The notes beneath the pieces are model-generated. The model saw only the letters and a program-made list of their open reading frames with translations. It was not told where the DNA came from and did not search any database. Positions 43,206 through 52,164 of a stretch of DNA of 64,000 bases are shown here, one piece after another. Source of the DNA: JACPNO01 sp963825405 (GTDB lineage: Bacteria; Acidobacteriota; Terriglobia; Bryobacterales; Bryobacteraceae); the NCBI GenBank assembly GCA_963825405.1, contig CAWGTB010000003.1, positions 1,240,001 to 1,304,000 on the forward strand, in the 5' to 3' direction. Positions within the stretch are counted from its first letter, which is position 1; each line of letters begins with the position of its first letter. A program made the position numbers and the translations under genes.

Positions 43206-43630
43206 TACTGTCCAGCCTCCACCCTCGCGGTCATCAGGCCCACACGGTCGATGCCCACGCCATGCGCGATATCGATCGCCGTTGCTACATAGCGATACTC
43301 CAGATCCGGATCGCCCTTGACGAAGACCAGGCGCTCGGCGCGCGTCTTGAAAATCTCTTCCAGGCGCGGTCCCAGCGTGGCTTCCGTAGTGCTCTCCTGA
43401 TTGATGTGCATGGAATGATCTTTGTCGATCACGATAACCACGGTGCGCTGATCCGATTGGTTCTGCTGTGCACCCGGAGGCGGCGGCTGCGGCACCAGCG
43501 TCTCCAGTCCCTTGGGCGTGAGCGGCGTAATCACCATGAAAATGATGATCAGCACCAGCAACACGTCGATCATGGGCGTCATGTTGATATCGGCTCTCGG
43601 TCCGCCCGAACCACCCACTGCCATTGACAT
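43205..43630 (-). CDS. Biopolymer transport protein ExbD/TolR (second copy)
   Basis: A 141-residue ExbD/TolR-family protein with a single N-terminal helix (ADINMTPMIDVLLVLIIIFMVITP, with the conserved Asp for proton flow in MIDVLLVL) and a periplasmic domain ending DIAHGVGIDRVGLMTARVEAG. It is preceded by an AGGAG ribosome binding site. The central part is unusual for its HSMHINQEST segment, but the fold looks intact. It forms a set with the upstream ExbD and ExbB genes; two ExbD/TolR copies next to each other are common in acidobacteria and deltaproteobacteria. Confidence 0.9.
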   Translation of the reverse strand: MSMAVGGSGGPRADINMTPMIDVLLVLIIIFMVITPLTPKGLETLVPQPPPPGAQQNQSDQRTVVIVIDKDHSMHINQESTTEATLGPRLEEIFKTRAERLVFVKGDPDLEYRYVATAIDIAHGVGIDRVGLMTARVEAGQ

Positions 43631-43655
43631 AGAATTGCTCCTCTTATCGTTTCTG

Positions 43656-44129
43656 TTACTGGCCCTTTGGCGGAGCCCCCGCTGTGGGAGCCGGCGCGCC
43701 TGGGCGGTCCTGCGGAATCGCCTCGGTCAGCAATCCCAATTGATCCACGCCCGCGGCACGCAGATTATCGACAACGTCCACTACCTTTTCGTAGCGAGCG
43801 CGCGCGTCGGCTCGCAAGAAAACCATCTTGTCGGCGCGACCCGCCAGCAAATCCTTCACTTTTTGCGGAAGCTGGTCGGCCGGCACCTGGTCGTTGCCCA
43901 GATAGCTGCGGCCTTCCCGCGATACCGCCAGGATGATGGCGTCGGTTTTATCGGCGGCCTGCATGGCGATGGGGTTCTTGGTTTTGACCATTTCCACGCT
44001 CACGCCTTTGGTGAGCATGGGCGTGATCACCATGAAAATGATCAGCATGACAAGCATCACGTCCACCATGGGCGTGACGTTGATATCGGCGACCGGCGGC
44101 GGCGCCTTGTGCTTCATGATTACGGACAT
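43656..44129 (-). CDS. Biopolymer transport protein ExbD/TolR (first copy)
   Basis: A 157-residue ExbD/TolR-family protein: PPPVADINVTPMVDVMLVMLIIFMVITPMLTKG with the conserved Asp, then the periplasmic domain GRADKMVFLRADARARYEKVVDVVDNLRAAGVDQLGLLTE. ATG 44129 is chosen because AGGGAGA lies just upstream; the longer upstream frame is improbable. A Pro-rich tail (APAPTAGAPPKGQ) is present. It sits 25 nt before the second ExbD gene. Confidence 0.92.
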   Translation of the reverse strand: MSVIMKHKAPPPVADINVTPMVDVMLVMLIIFMVITPMLTKGVSVEMVKTKNPIAMQAADKTDAIILAVSREGRSYLGNDQVPADQLPQKVKDLLAGRADKMVFLRADARARYEKVVDVVDNLRAAGVDQLGLLTEAIPQDRPGAPAPTAGAPPKGQ

Positions 44130-44240
44130 ATCAGTCTCCCTTTCAGCCGCGGGCGGTTCAAACCCGTCCCGCGGCCTGCGCAAGTCGAGCCGCCAGCTCC
44201 CGCCATGAAGCGGGTACCGCGGCTTCTTCCCGCGCTTTGA

Positions 44241-44996
44241 TTATTTACTACGCGCGGCGGCTGTCCGCTGCTGCGAGCGCTTCAGGAAATAGTCCACCAG
44301 CTCGGAGCTGGAATTGCCCATTTCCACGTCAAATGCTTCGATGCGGTTGGTGAAGTAGTTGAACATCCACACGGCCGGGATAGCTACGAAAAGACCGACC
44401 GCGGTGGTGACCAGCGCTTCCGAAATGCCGCCCGAAACCGCGCCCAGACCGGTCGACTTTTCTGATGCGATCGACTTGAACGCGTTGATGATGCCTACGA
44501 CGGTGCCGAACAGTCCGACGAACGGGGCCGTCGAACCGATGGTCGCGAGACCACTGACGCCGCGCTTCAATTCGGCGTGAACGATGGCTTCGGCGCGTTC
44601 CAAAGCGCGCTTGGAGGCTTCGATCTCTTCACCCGGAATATCGCTCGACAACTGATGCGCCTGGAATTCCTGCAAACCAGCCACGACAACCTTGGCCAGG
44701 TGGCTCTTTTTGTAGCGATCGGCAATCTTTACGGCTTCATCCAGCTTGCCTTCCCGCAATGCGCCGGCGACGGCGGGCGCGAACTGCCGGGACTGCTTGC
44801 GCGCGGCGTTGTAGGCCATGACACGGTCGATCATGACGCCAATCGACCACGCCGACATAATGAACATCACGATGACCACTGACTTCGCCAGAGGAGCCAT
44901 CTGGAGCCACAGCGAGCGCGGATCCCATTGAGGGCCGCCCGACGCGGCGGCTTCTTGCAACAGCCAAAACGCTAAAACCTGCAATTGTAAAAACAT
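44241..44996 (-). CDS. MotA/TolQ/ExbB proton-channel family protein
   Basis: A 251-residue inner-membrane protein with three helices: about residues 35-60 (SVVIVMFIMSAWSIGVMIDRV), about 145-170 (STAPFVGLFGTVVGIINAFK), and about 185-210 (SEALVTTAVGLFVAIPAVWMFNYF). The first cytoplasmic stretch and the last two helices match TolQ/ExbB. With the ExbD copies it forms a proton-driven stator that energises TonB or Tol. It lies 129 nt downstream of tonB, with hairpins in between. Confidence 0.92.
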   Translation of the reverse strand: MFLQLQVLAFWLLQEAAASGGPQWDPRSLWLQMAPLAKSVVIVMFIMSAWSIGVMIDRVMAYNAARKQSRQFAPAVAGALREGKLDEAVKIADRYKKSHLAKVVVAGLQEFQAHQLSSDIPGEEIEASKRALERAEAIVHAELKRGVSGLATIGSTAPFVGLFGTVVGIINAFKSIASEKSTGLGAVSGGISEALVTTAVGLFVAIPAVWMFNYFTNRIEAFDVEMGNSSSELVDYFLKRSQQRTAAARSK

Positions 44997-45051
44997 TGTT
45001 CTCTTTTCTCCTGCGAATTGAAATTAGTTCTACGTTTCACGTTCAGCGCTC

Positions 45052-45083
45052 AGCCGGCAGCACTCCCTCGAATGCCGCCGGCT
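45052..45083. repeat. Hairpin in the tonB-exbB gap
   Basis: AGCCGGC (45052-45058) pairs with GCCGGCT (45077-45083) across an 18-nt loop. It lies between tonB and exbB on their common strand and may influence processing or partial termination. Confidence 0.35.
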
Positions 45084-45100
45084 GACGGCTGAAAGCCTAA

Positions 45101-45118
45101 ACGGGGCATTGGCCCCGT
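45101..45118 (-). terminator. Putative (partial) terminator downstream of tonB
   Basis: ACGGGGC-CAAT-GCCCCGT hairpin on the minus strand, followed by TTTAGG, begins 8 nt after the tonB stop. The U-run is short, so it could be an attenuator setting a lower level of exbB-exbD relative to tonB. Confidence 0.45.
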
Positions 45119-45125
45119 GCCTGCT

Positions 45126-45872
45126 CTACTGGTTCAACGTGAAATTCACGTCGATAACCGTTGCGACTTCCACCGGCTCTCCATTGAGAAGGGTCGGTTT
45201 GTACAGCCACTGCTTCACTGCTTCCTGAGCGGCCGGCACCAACAGAGGATGGCCGCTTACCAGGGTCAGATTCTGAATCGTGCCGTCCTTGCCGATCAGA
45301 GCGTTAAACCGCACTACGCCGGAAATGCGGGCCTGCTTGGCCAGCGGCGGGTAAATCGGCTTGGGCTGCTTGATCAGGTTGGCGGCTTGCACCTGTCCGC
45401 CTACACGAATGCGGGTCGGTGCTGCCTGCTTGACTACCGGAGGAGGCGGCGGAGGCGCCACGCTGGGCATCGAACCGACGATGCCGCCAATCACGCCACC
45501 GAGCGCGCCACCGGCTACGCCGCCGGCGATACCGCCTACCACGCCGCTCGACGGCGGAGGCAGTTCGTCTTCACGGATCATGGCGATGTCTTTCGGCACG
45601 GCTTTCGGCGCCATCAATCGGCCGGCGTCGAACTGGCGGGGAATTACTTTGACCATCTTGACGGGAACGGCTGCCGGCGGCGGAGGCGGCGGAGGCGGTG
45701 GCGGAGGCGCCACCAGAAATCCGGTGAGCTGCGTGCGCGGCAACGCGTCGAAGTAAATCATCGGGATCAGAATCGCGATCCCCAGCAGGAGCATCTGACC
45801 AAGGAAGGACACCAGCACCGTCCACGTTTTATTGGTTTTGCCCACGCCATCGACAAAAGTCTGTTCAAACAT
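45126..45872 (-). CDS. TonB-family energy transducer
   Basis: A 248-residue TonB-like protein. One N-terminal membrane helix (about residues 20-40, VLVSFLGQMLLLGIAILIP) is followed by a Pro-rich stretch (residues about 55-66), a flexible glycine-rich segment (GVVGGIAGGVAGGALGGVIGGIVG), a second Pro run, and the TonB C-terminal domain (PIYPPLAKQARISGVVRFNALIGKDGTIQNLTLVSG, ending WLYKPTLLNGEPVEVATVIDVNFTL). The glycine-rich insert of about 25 residues is unusual. GGGGGAGA upstream of the ATG is a good ribosome binding site. It couples the proton gradient to outer-membrane receptors with ExbB/ExbD downstream. Confidence 0.9.
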   Translation of the reverse strand: MFEQTFVDGVGKTNKTWTVLVSFLGQMLLLGIAILIPMIYFDALPRTQLTGFLVAPPPPPPPPPPPAAVPVKMVKVIPRQFDAGRLMAPKAVPKDIAMIREDELPPPSSGVVGGIAGGVAGGALGGVIGGIVGSMPSVAPPPPPPVVKQAAPTRIRVGGQVQAANLIKQPKPIYPPLAKQARISGVVRFNALIGKDGTIQNLTLVSGHPLLVPAAQEAVKQWLYKPTLLNGEPVEVATVIDVNFTLNQ

Positions 45873-45911
45873 ATTTCTCGTCTCCCCCGGCCGCGTTCAC
45901 GCCAGCCTGAA

Positions 45912-47144
45912 TTATTTCACCGCTCGAGCTGAATCCTTCCGCAGCGGCTGCTTGGCCGCGCCCGGCTTCACGACGGGAACCACTACCGCCGTTTTTCTCC
46001 TGCCCTCTGCCCAGTTATGCCAGAACAGAACGATCGGGCTGGCAACAAATACAGATGAATACGTGCCGATCAGAATACCAACCACTAGCGCAAAAGAAAA
46101 TCCGTGCAGTACCGGACCGCCGAATAGGAAAAGAGCGATCACCGTCAGAAAAGTCAGTCCCGAAGTCATGATGGTACGGCTCAGGGTCTGATTCACGCTG
46201 CGATTGATAACGTCTTCGAGCGACTCCCGCTTGGAGGTGCGCAGGTTTTCCCGTATGCGGTCGAAGATCACGATGGTGTCGTTCATCGAATAGCCAACCA
46301 GCGTCAGCAGCGCCGCAATCACCGTCATCGTGATCTCCCGGTTGAACAGGGAGAAAATGCCGACCGTGATGATCGTGTCGTGAAATACCGCCACGACCGC
46401 CGCCACGCCATAAATCCATTCAAAGCGAAACGCTATATATACCAGCATTCCAGCCAGCGCGGCAAGCGTGGCCAGTACCGCCTGGCGGCGCAGATCGGCG
46501 CCTACCTTGGGACCTACGATTTCCACTTCCCGCACTGAGAACGGCGCGAGCGAACATTCCTGCTTGAGCGTGTTGATTACGCCCGCATTCACGCCGGGAA
46601 CACCTGTAAGTTGATCGAAATTGGTGATGAGGCCGGAGCGCGGCGGTGTGTTTTTAAATTTCAGCACATCGGCGGCCAGTTGATCGAGTTGGGTGTCGGA
46701 GACGGAAACGCCATTGCGCGCCAGGGGATCGCGCAGCCGCTCTACCAGCGCCTGCTGTCCGGCATTATTGAAATCCAGTTTGGCGTCGCTCGCCTGTCCG
46801 AAGGTCGCTTCCAGGGTCTCAAGTATGACCCGGCGGTTTTGATCCGACTGCTTCTCATCTTTGAGCTCGGTGCCGATGGCGACTTCGTTCGACTGGCTCT
46901 CAAAATTCTGCACGGTGACTTCGCCAGCAACTCGCTTGCCGATCGCCGTCCGGATCGCATCGACCGGGGGTGGACCGGAAAAACGCACCTTCACTACGGT
47001 GCCTCCCTTAAAGTCAATACCGTACAAAGGCCCGCCCTTGACCGCCAAACTGATCAAACCTGCCGCGGTGAGCACCAGCGAGGCTATGATGAAAGCCCAC
47101 TTTTTGCCAAGAAAATCGAAATTTGTGTTGCGGAATAATTCCAT
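45912..47144 (-). CDS. secF: Protein translocase subunit SecF
   Basis: A 410-residue SecF, part of the SecDF complex that uses the proton motive force to pull secreted proteins across the membrane. Conserved parts: N-terminal helix and YGIDFKGGTVVKV, SVREVEIVGPKVGADLRRQAV, and the signature SMNDTIVIFDRIRENL. It is longer than the E. coli protein (323 aa) because the first periplasmic domain is extended (about residues 65-185). It follows secD by 104 nt and precedes tonB by 39 nt. Confidence 0.95.
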   Translation of the reverse strand: MELFRNTNFDFLGKKWAFIIASLVLTAAGLISLAVKGGPLYGIDFKGGTVVKVRFSGPPPVDAIRTAIGKRVAGEVTVQNFESQSNEVAIGTELKDEKQSDQNRRVILETLEATFGQASDAKLDFNNAGQQALVERLRDPLARNGVSVSDTQLDQLAADVLKFKNTPPRSGLITNFDQLTGVPGVNAGVINTLKQECSLAPFSVREVEIVGPKVGADLRRQAVLATLAALAGMLVYIAFRFEWIYGVAAVVAVFHDTIITVGIFSLFNREITMTVIAALLTLVGYSMNDTIVIFDRIRENLRTSKRESLEDVINRSVNQTLSRTIMTSGLTFLTVIALFLFGGPVLHGFSFALVVGILIGTYSSVFVASPIVLFWHNWAEGRRKTAVVVPVVKPGAAKQPLRKDSARAVK

Positions 47145-47248
47145 CTTTACGGTAGCCTGCTCAACTGCCCCAAAATATTGCTTAGTACCAAATTAGACAC
47201 CGGGGCCGTGCAACTTGTTCCAGAGAGTACAAACCCTATCACAAAACT

Positions 47249-48865
47249 TCAAATGCTCAAAGTCGTCAACTGCTTCCGCCCGCCCAGCTCGTAGTCGAAG
47301 ATGACCTTAGAGACCCAGACCGCGGTGAAAACATTCGCAAATAAGCCGATGACCAAGGTCACCGCGAACCCGCGCACCGGCCCGGTGCCGAACAGAAACA
47401 GAAACAGGCAGGAGACGATGGTGGTGACGTGGGTGTCAACGATGGTCCACCAGGCCTTGCCAAAGCCATTGTCCACGGCCGAAACCACCGCTTTGCCGCT
47501 GCGCAACTCTTCCCGAATGCGCTCGAAAATCAGTACGTTGCTGTCTACCGCCATGCCAATGGTCAGAATCACGCCGGCGATTCCGGGCAGGGTAAGCACC
47601 GCCGAAAAATACGACAGCGCGGCAATCAGAATTACGGTGTTCAGCGCCAGCGCCAGCACGGCGTTGATGCCGGCCTTCCGGTAGTACACGAGCATCGCCA
47701 TGATCACGGCTGCCAGGCCCGCGAGGCCGGCCACAATACCTTCGCGAATGGAATCGGCGCCCAGCGACGGCCCAACCGACCGCTCTTCCAGGTAAACGAT
47801 GCTGGCCGGAAGCGATCCCGACCGTAGCACCAGGGAAAGGTCGCTGGCTTCCTGCTCGCTGCCCAGATTGGTAATACGGCCCTGGTCGCCAATTTTAGAT
47901 TGGATAGTTGCTACGCTGCGCGCCTGATTGTCCAGGATCACTGCCAGGCGGTTGCCGATATTAGCCTCGGTAAAACGCTCGAAGCGCTTGGCGCCATCTT
48001 GAGTCAGCGTGAAGCCGGCTTCCCACTTGCGATATTCGTCCTGTGAGGCGCGCGCATTGCGCAGATCGCGGCCCGTCACTACAGCGTTGCGGCTCACCAG
48101 ATACCAGCTCACGCTCTCGCCGCCGCGTGCCGGGCTCTTAATCAGCTTGGTGTTCAGCGGCAGCACGCCGCCGTGAGTGGACAACGCCTGCTCCTGCGAG
48201 GCAAAGGGTCCGTCTTTCACTTCCACGATCTCGAGCACTGCAGCGGTGCCGATAATCTCCTTGACCCGTGCCGGATCATCCACGCCGGGCAGTTGCACCA
48301 GGATGCGGAAGTCGCTATCGGCGCTGCCCTGCTGCTGCACCACCGGCTCGGTGAGACCGAGCGAATTGATGCGATTCTCGATGGTTTGAATCGAGCGCTC
48401 CACCGTATCGCGCTTCAACGAAATCAGCTCGGTGGGTCGCATTTTCATGATGTAATCGGTCGAATTCTGGGGCGAGAGAACCCAGGTGGCGAAGCGGTCC
48501 GACATCATGGTGCGGAAGGCCGTGGTCTTTTCGGCGGGGATGCCTTTCACCGTTATCTGAATGGTGTCAGCGGTCTCAATCGAGTTCGGATCGTTGCTTT
48601 CCATTGAAACGAAGTCGATGGACGCCTTGCGCATCTCTTCCTTCATCCGCTCGATGGTCTGCAGCGCATCGGCCTTCACGGCGTCCTGTACTTGCACTTG
48701 CAGCACCAGACGGCTGCCGCCACGCAGATCGAGGCCCAGTTTGATGTTGTGCTCCAGGTTCGCCCGGAGCTCGCTCATCGATTTCGGCAAACCGATAATG
48801 CCCCAGATACAGAACAGTATGGTCGCGACGATCACGATGGTCTTGGTTGTCAGATTTCGTTGCAT
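47249..48865 (-). CDS. secD: Protein translocase subunit SecD
   Basis: A 538-residue SecD. It starts with a membrane helix and IKLGLDLRGGSRLVLQVQVQ, has the P1 periplasmic domain (RDTVERSIQTIENRINSLGLTEPVVQQQG), and ends with the helical bundle including TIGMAVDSNVLIFERIREELRSG. Residues of the proton-translocating helix (Asp in AVDSNVLIFER) are present. It lies between yajC and secF, the usual order. Confidence 0.95.
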   Translation of the reverse strand: MQRNLTTKTIVIVATILFCIWGIIGLPKSMSELRANLEHNIKLGLDLRGGSRLVLQVQVQDAVKADALQTIERMKEEMRKASIDFVSMESNDPNSIETADTIQITVKGIPAEKTTAFRTMMSDRFATWVLSPQNSTDYIMKMRPTELISLKRDTVERSIQTIENRINSLGLTEPVVQQQGSADSDFRILVQLPGVDDPARVKEIIGTAAVLEIVEVKDGPFASQEQALSTHGGVLPLNTKLIKSPARGGESVSWYLVSRNAVVTGRDLRNARASQDEYRKWEAGFTLTQDGAKRFERFTEANIGNRLAVILDNQARSVATIQSKIGDQGRITNLGSEQEASDLSLVLRSGSLPASIVYLEERSVGPSLGADSIREGIVAGLAGLAAVIMAMLVYYRKAGINAVLALALNTVILIAALSYFSAVLTLPGIAGVILTIGMAVDSNVLIFERIREELRSGKAVVSAVDNGFGKAWWTIVDTHVTTIVSCLFLFLFGTGPVRGFAVTLVIGLFANVFTAVWVSKVIFDYELGGRKQLTTLSI

Positions 48866-48885
48866 AGGAACCCCATTCGATTGCG

Positions 48886-49227
48886 CTACTTTTTGACCTC
48901 GGCCGGAACCAGACTGGAGATCGAGCTGCGCGCCACCTGCAGCTTGATATTGTCCGGCTTAACGCGCAGCGTCAGCATGTCATCCTCAATGGCCACAATA
49001 GTTCCGACGATGCCGCCCGAGGTCACGACCACGTTGCCGTTTTGCAGTTCGACCAGCATCTTCTGCGTTTGCTTCTTCTGCCGCTGCATGGGGAGAAATA
49101 ACAGGAAATAGAAAATGGCGAAGATCAGCAGAATGGGTAGAAAACCCACCAGGGAGTTCGGAGAACTTTGAAGCAGCAGATTTAGGAACACGTCTGGAAC
49201 CACGGATGGGGAATTACTCGGCTTCAA
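48886..49227 (-). CDS. yajC: Preprotein translocase subunit YajC
   Basis: A 113-residue YajC. One helix (LPILLIFAIFYFLLFLPMQRQKK, about residues 28-50) is followed by the YajC-typical LVELQNGNVVVTSGGIVGTIVAIEDDMLTLRV and a basic tail. It overlaps the end of tgt by 14 nt and precedes secD by 20 nt, the classical tgt-yajC-secD-secF order. ATG 49227 is used; the N-terminal 20 residues are Ser/Pro rich and unusual in length. Confidence 0.93.
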   Translation of the reverse strand: MKPSNSPSVVPDVFLNLLLQSSPNSLVGFLPILLIFAIFYFLLFLPMQRQKKQTQKMLVELQNGNVVVTSGGIVGTIVAIEDDMLTLRVKPDNIKLQVARSSISSLVPAEVKK

Positions 49228-50347
49228 CCGGAATCGCCCGCACCACTTTCAAATATTCGGGGAATGTGCCCAATTGGATAGCCTGCCTGATCTCACGCAT
49301 GATGTCAAGGTATCTACGCAGATTGTGATGCGTCGCCAGTACTACGTAGAGCGCTTCGCCAGCCTGGTACAGATGGCGCAAGTACGCCCGGCTGTATTCG
49401 CGGCACGCCGGGCATAAGCATTTCTCGTCAAGAGGTCGGGTATCTTCCTTATAGCGCGCGTGCTTGATGATGATGCGCCCCTGCGACGTGAACAAACATC
49501 CGTTGCGTGCATTGCGCGTGGGCATTACGCAATCCATCATGTCGATGCCGCGCGCCACGTACTCCGCCAGTTCCTCCGGCTTGCCCACGCCCATCGCGTA
49601 GCGGGGCCGTTCGCGCGGCAGCACGCCTTCAGTCGCTTCCACCATTTCGAGCGAGAGCGGCCGAGGCTCACCCACCGAAAGTCCTCCCAATGCGTAGCCT
49701 TGCGTGTCCAATTCCACCAGACGCGCGGCGCATTCGCGGCGCAGATCGGCGAACATCGAGCCTTGCACAATCGGAAACCACGCGTGCTCAGTTTCGCTTC
49801 CCGCCATTCGCTCCTGGAAACGCGCGTGCCCCCGTTGCGCCCAGCGGATGGTCCGCTCCATGGATTCGCGCGCGTACTCGTGGCTCGCGGGATATTCCGG
49901 GCACTCGTCGAGCGCCATCATAATGTCGCTGCCCAGCGCCACTTGCACATCGACTGTCGACTCGGGCGTAAAGGCCACGCGATCGCCGTCCAAATGGGAT
50001 TGAAACTCGACGCCGTCTTCGCTGATCTTGCGCAGGTTGGAAAGGCTGAATACCTGGAAGCCGCCGGAGTCCGTGAGTATCGCCCGCTGCCACGACATGA
50101 AACGGTGCAGGCCGCCCATGCGCGCAATCGCCTCGTGCCCCGGACGCAAATACAAGTGATAGGTATTGGCCAGCAGGATGCGGACGCCCAGCTCATCCGC
50201 CAGATCGCGCTGCGTTAGGCCTTTTACCGTGGCTTGCGTTCCTACCGGCATGAACGCCGGGGTTTCGACTACGCCGTGCGCGGTTTCCAGAAGGCCGGCG
50301 CGCGCCCGCGTTTCCCGGCACTCGGCCACAATTTCAAATCGTCCCAC
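49214..50347 (-). CDS. tgt: tRNA-guanine transglycosylase (queuine/preQ1 tRNA-ribosyltransferase)
   Basis: A 377-residue Tgt that replaces guanine-34 with preQ1 in tRNA for Asp, Asn, His and Tyr. Family motifs: ETPAFMPVGTQATVKGL, LANTYHLYLRPG, the catalytic ILTDSGGFQVFSL, RMPTRNARNG-like VMPTRNARNG, and the zinc site CLCPACREYSRAYLRHL with a later His (ATHHNLR). The start is preceded by a promoter-like region shared with the divergent HEAT gene (74 nt between the starts). Confidence 0.95.
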   Translation of the reverse strand: MGRFEIVAECRETRARAGLLETAHGVVETPAFMPVGTQATVKGLTQRDLADELGVRILLANTYHLYLRPGHEAIARMGGLHRFMSWQRAILTDSGGFQVFSLSNLRKISEDGVEFQSHLDGDRVAFTPESTVDVQVALGSDIMMALDECPEYPASHEYARESMERTIRWAQRGHARFQERMAGSETEHAWFPIVQGSMFADLRRECAARLVELDTQGYALGGLSVGEPRPLSLEMVEATEGVLPRERPRYAMGVGKPEELAEYVARGIDMMDCVMPTRNARNGCLFTSQGRIIIKHARYKEDTRPLDEKCLCPACREYSRAYLRHLYQAGEALYVVLATHHNLRRYLDIMREIRQAIQLGTFPEYLKVVRAIPVEAE

Positions 50348-50421
50348 CTATATACAAAGTAGGACAGAAAGTTGACCAAAGTGAACTTTTGTTCGTACCC
50401 AGCCGATTCCATACTCTTAAT

Positions 50422-51342
50422 ATGATGGCCAGCCCCAGCGATCCCGAACCAAGTTCGGCGGGCAGTTACCTGGCCAGACTTGCCTTTGCCGCGATGCTCA
50501 TGGCCGGCCTGACGTTGTTCAGCTTCCGCACCGGTTTCGCCCAGCAGGCGTGGCAGCGGATTCGCACCCTCATTACCCTCGACGGCAAACCGCTGCAAGC
50601 ATCGGCGCCCGTGCTCTCTGAGCACGAGATGGCCGGTATCGATGCTATGTTCCCGCAGCAGCAGGCGGAAACATTGTTAGAACGCGGCATGGGCGGCTAC
50701 GACGGCGCGCTCGATCTCATCGCCAAACGCGTCGATAACTGGCGCGGGTTGCTGCAGTCCACTTCGCGATCGGAGGCACTGCTGAGCTCGGCATACAACT
50801 CGAACGATTTGCGCGTGCGCGCCGCGGCAATTGAAATCAGCCTCGCCCGTTACAACGTGGAAAAGCGCCCCGAAAGCGTCGATATGCAAGCGCAGCTTGC
50901 TGAGCCGGGACAGCCCGGCCGCATCTATGCGATTTGGACTTTAGGTTTGCTGGGCAGCCGCGGTATCGAAACGGACCGCGTGCTGCCGATTTTGCTAAAG
51001 CACACGCGGGATTCCGACGCCAACATCCGCCACTGGGCAGTCGAAGCGATTGGCCTCCTGGGTACCGATGAAACCGTGGCTCCGCTGCTGGCGATCTTTC
51101 ACGACGATCCGTCGGCGTTCGTCAGCGAGCGGGCCGCCTGCAACGTGGCGCAATCCGGCATGCTGCAACAGCAGCAGCGCATGCTGGCTGTGCCGGCGCT
51201 TCTGAATTTCTTCAGCGATGCGACCCTCGACGCCCAGCGCAAAGAATGGGTGCAACAAGCTCTGCGCGATATCACCGGCCAGAATTTCGGCGCCGATGCC
51301 ACCGCCTGGCGCACCTGGTATTACGCTCAGCCGGGCCACTAG
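50422..51342 (+). CDS. HEAT-repeat protein with N-terminal membrane anchor
   Basis: A 306-residue protein. An N-terminal helix (ARLAFAAMLMAGLTLFSFRTG) precedes helical repeats that look like HEAT/PBS-lyase repeats (DSDANIRHWAVEAIGLLGTDETVAPLLAIFHDDPSAFVSERAACNVAQSG). The start is ATG 50422 or 50425; earlier in-frame codons give no sensible leader. Probably a periplasmic or membrane-attached scaffold; no partner is evident. It is divergent from tgt. Confidence 0.7.
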   Translation: MMASPSDPEPSSAGSYLARLAFAAMLMAGLTLFSFRTGFAQQAWQRIRTLITLDGKPLQASAPVLSEHEMAGIDAMFPQQQAETLLERGMGGYDGALDLIAKRVDNWRGLLQSTSRSEALLSSAYNSNDLRVRAAAIEISLARYNVEKRPESVDMQAQLAEPGQPGRIYAIWTLGLLGSRGIETDRVLPILLKHTRDSDANIRHWAVEAIGLLGTDETVAPLLAIFHDDPSAFVSERAACNVAQSGMLQQQQRMLAVPALLNFFSDATLDAQRKEWVQQALRDITGQNFGADATAWRTWYYAQPGH

Positions 51343-51408
51343 CGCACATTCCGGTTGACAGAGCCGCGACCGTAGGAAGCGGATTTTCTGTAGTAAAGTA
51401 ATTCCACA

Positions 51409-52155
51409 ATGCGAGTGCCTCTCATCGCCCTGCTGTGGGCTGCGGCTTTGCCCGCCCAGACGCCTTCCAATACATCCAAGGTTTACTCGACCGCCAAGCG
51501 CCCGCGCGCTCTGGTCCTGCTCGGCGACCGCTATCACAGCCCGGTTTACGCCCGGGACAATCTCGCGAAAGCCTTGGTGCGGGAAAACATTCCAGCCACT
51601 TTCATTGAGGAAGTCACCGCCCTCAATGCCGATTCCCTCGCCCAGCATCAATTGCTCATCATCCTGCGCGACGGCATGAATTGGCCAAACGGTTACGACA
51701 AGCCCGACGTCAAATGGATGACCGATGCGCAGCAGCAGGCCATTTGGGATTTCGTCAATCGCGGCGGCGGATTTCTGGCGCTGCACAACGCGCAAGGCCT
51801 CTACCCGCCCGGCGGCCTGTATTACAAACTCTTCGGCGGCGATTACGGCGGCCATCCGGAACCCTACACCTTCACCGTACGCGTGGAGAATAAGAACCAT
51901 CCCATCACGGCCGGCGTCGAAGATTTCGAAATCTTCGATGAGCAGCACACCGTGAAGTACTATCTGGATCGCGAACATCTGCTGCTGCGCTCGATCGCGC
52001 GCAACAATCTGCAGAGTGAAGCCGGATGGTGGCGCGAGCAGGGGCAAGGGCGATTTGTCTATCTCGCGCCGGGCCACACGCCGGAAGCGCTCGGCCATCC
52101 CATGATGCAGCGCTTGATCCGAAATTCGATGAATTGGTTGTTGCGCCTGGAGTAA
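51409..52155 (+). CDS. Secreted ThuA-like domain protein
   Basis: A 248-residue protein with a short signal peptide (MRVPLIALLWAAALPAQ) and a ThuA-like (class I glutamine-amidotransferase fold) domain: KRPRALVLLGDRYHSPVYARDNLAKAL, FVNRGGGFLALHNAQGLYPPGG, PYTFTVRVENKNHPITAGVEDFEIFDEQHTVKYYLDREHLLL, and closing GRFVYLAPGHTPEALGHPMMQRLIRNSMNWLL. Typical ThuA members have this HPIT...DE(Q/L)Y pattern. ThuA is linked to disaccharide catabolism in rhizobia, but the secreted versions are of unknown role. It is followed at 9 nt by the GT-C/discoidin gene. Confidence 0.85.
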   Translation: MRVPLIALLWAAALPAQTPSNTSKVYSTAKRPRALVLLGDRYHSPVYARDNLAKALVRENIPATFIEEVTALNADSLAQHQLLIILRDGMNWPNGYDKPDVKWMTDAQQQAIWDFVNRGGGFLALHNAQGLYPPGGLYYKLFGGDYGGHPEPYTFTVRVENKNHPITAGVEDFEIFDEQHTVKYYLDREHLLLRSIARNNLQSEAGWWREQGQGRFVYLAPGHTPEALGHPMMQRLIRNSMNWLLRLE

Positions 52156-52164
52156 CCCTCCGGC

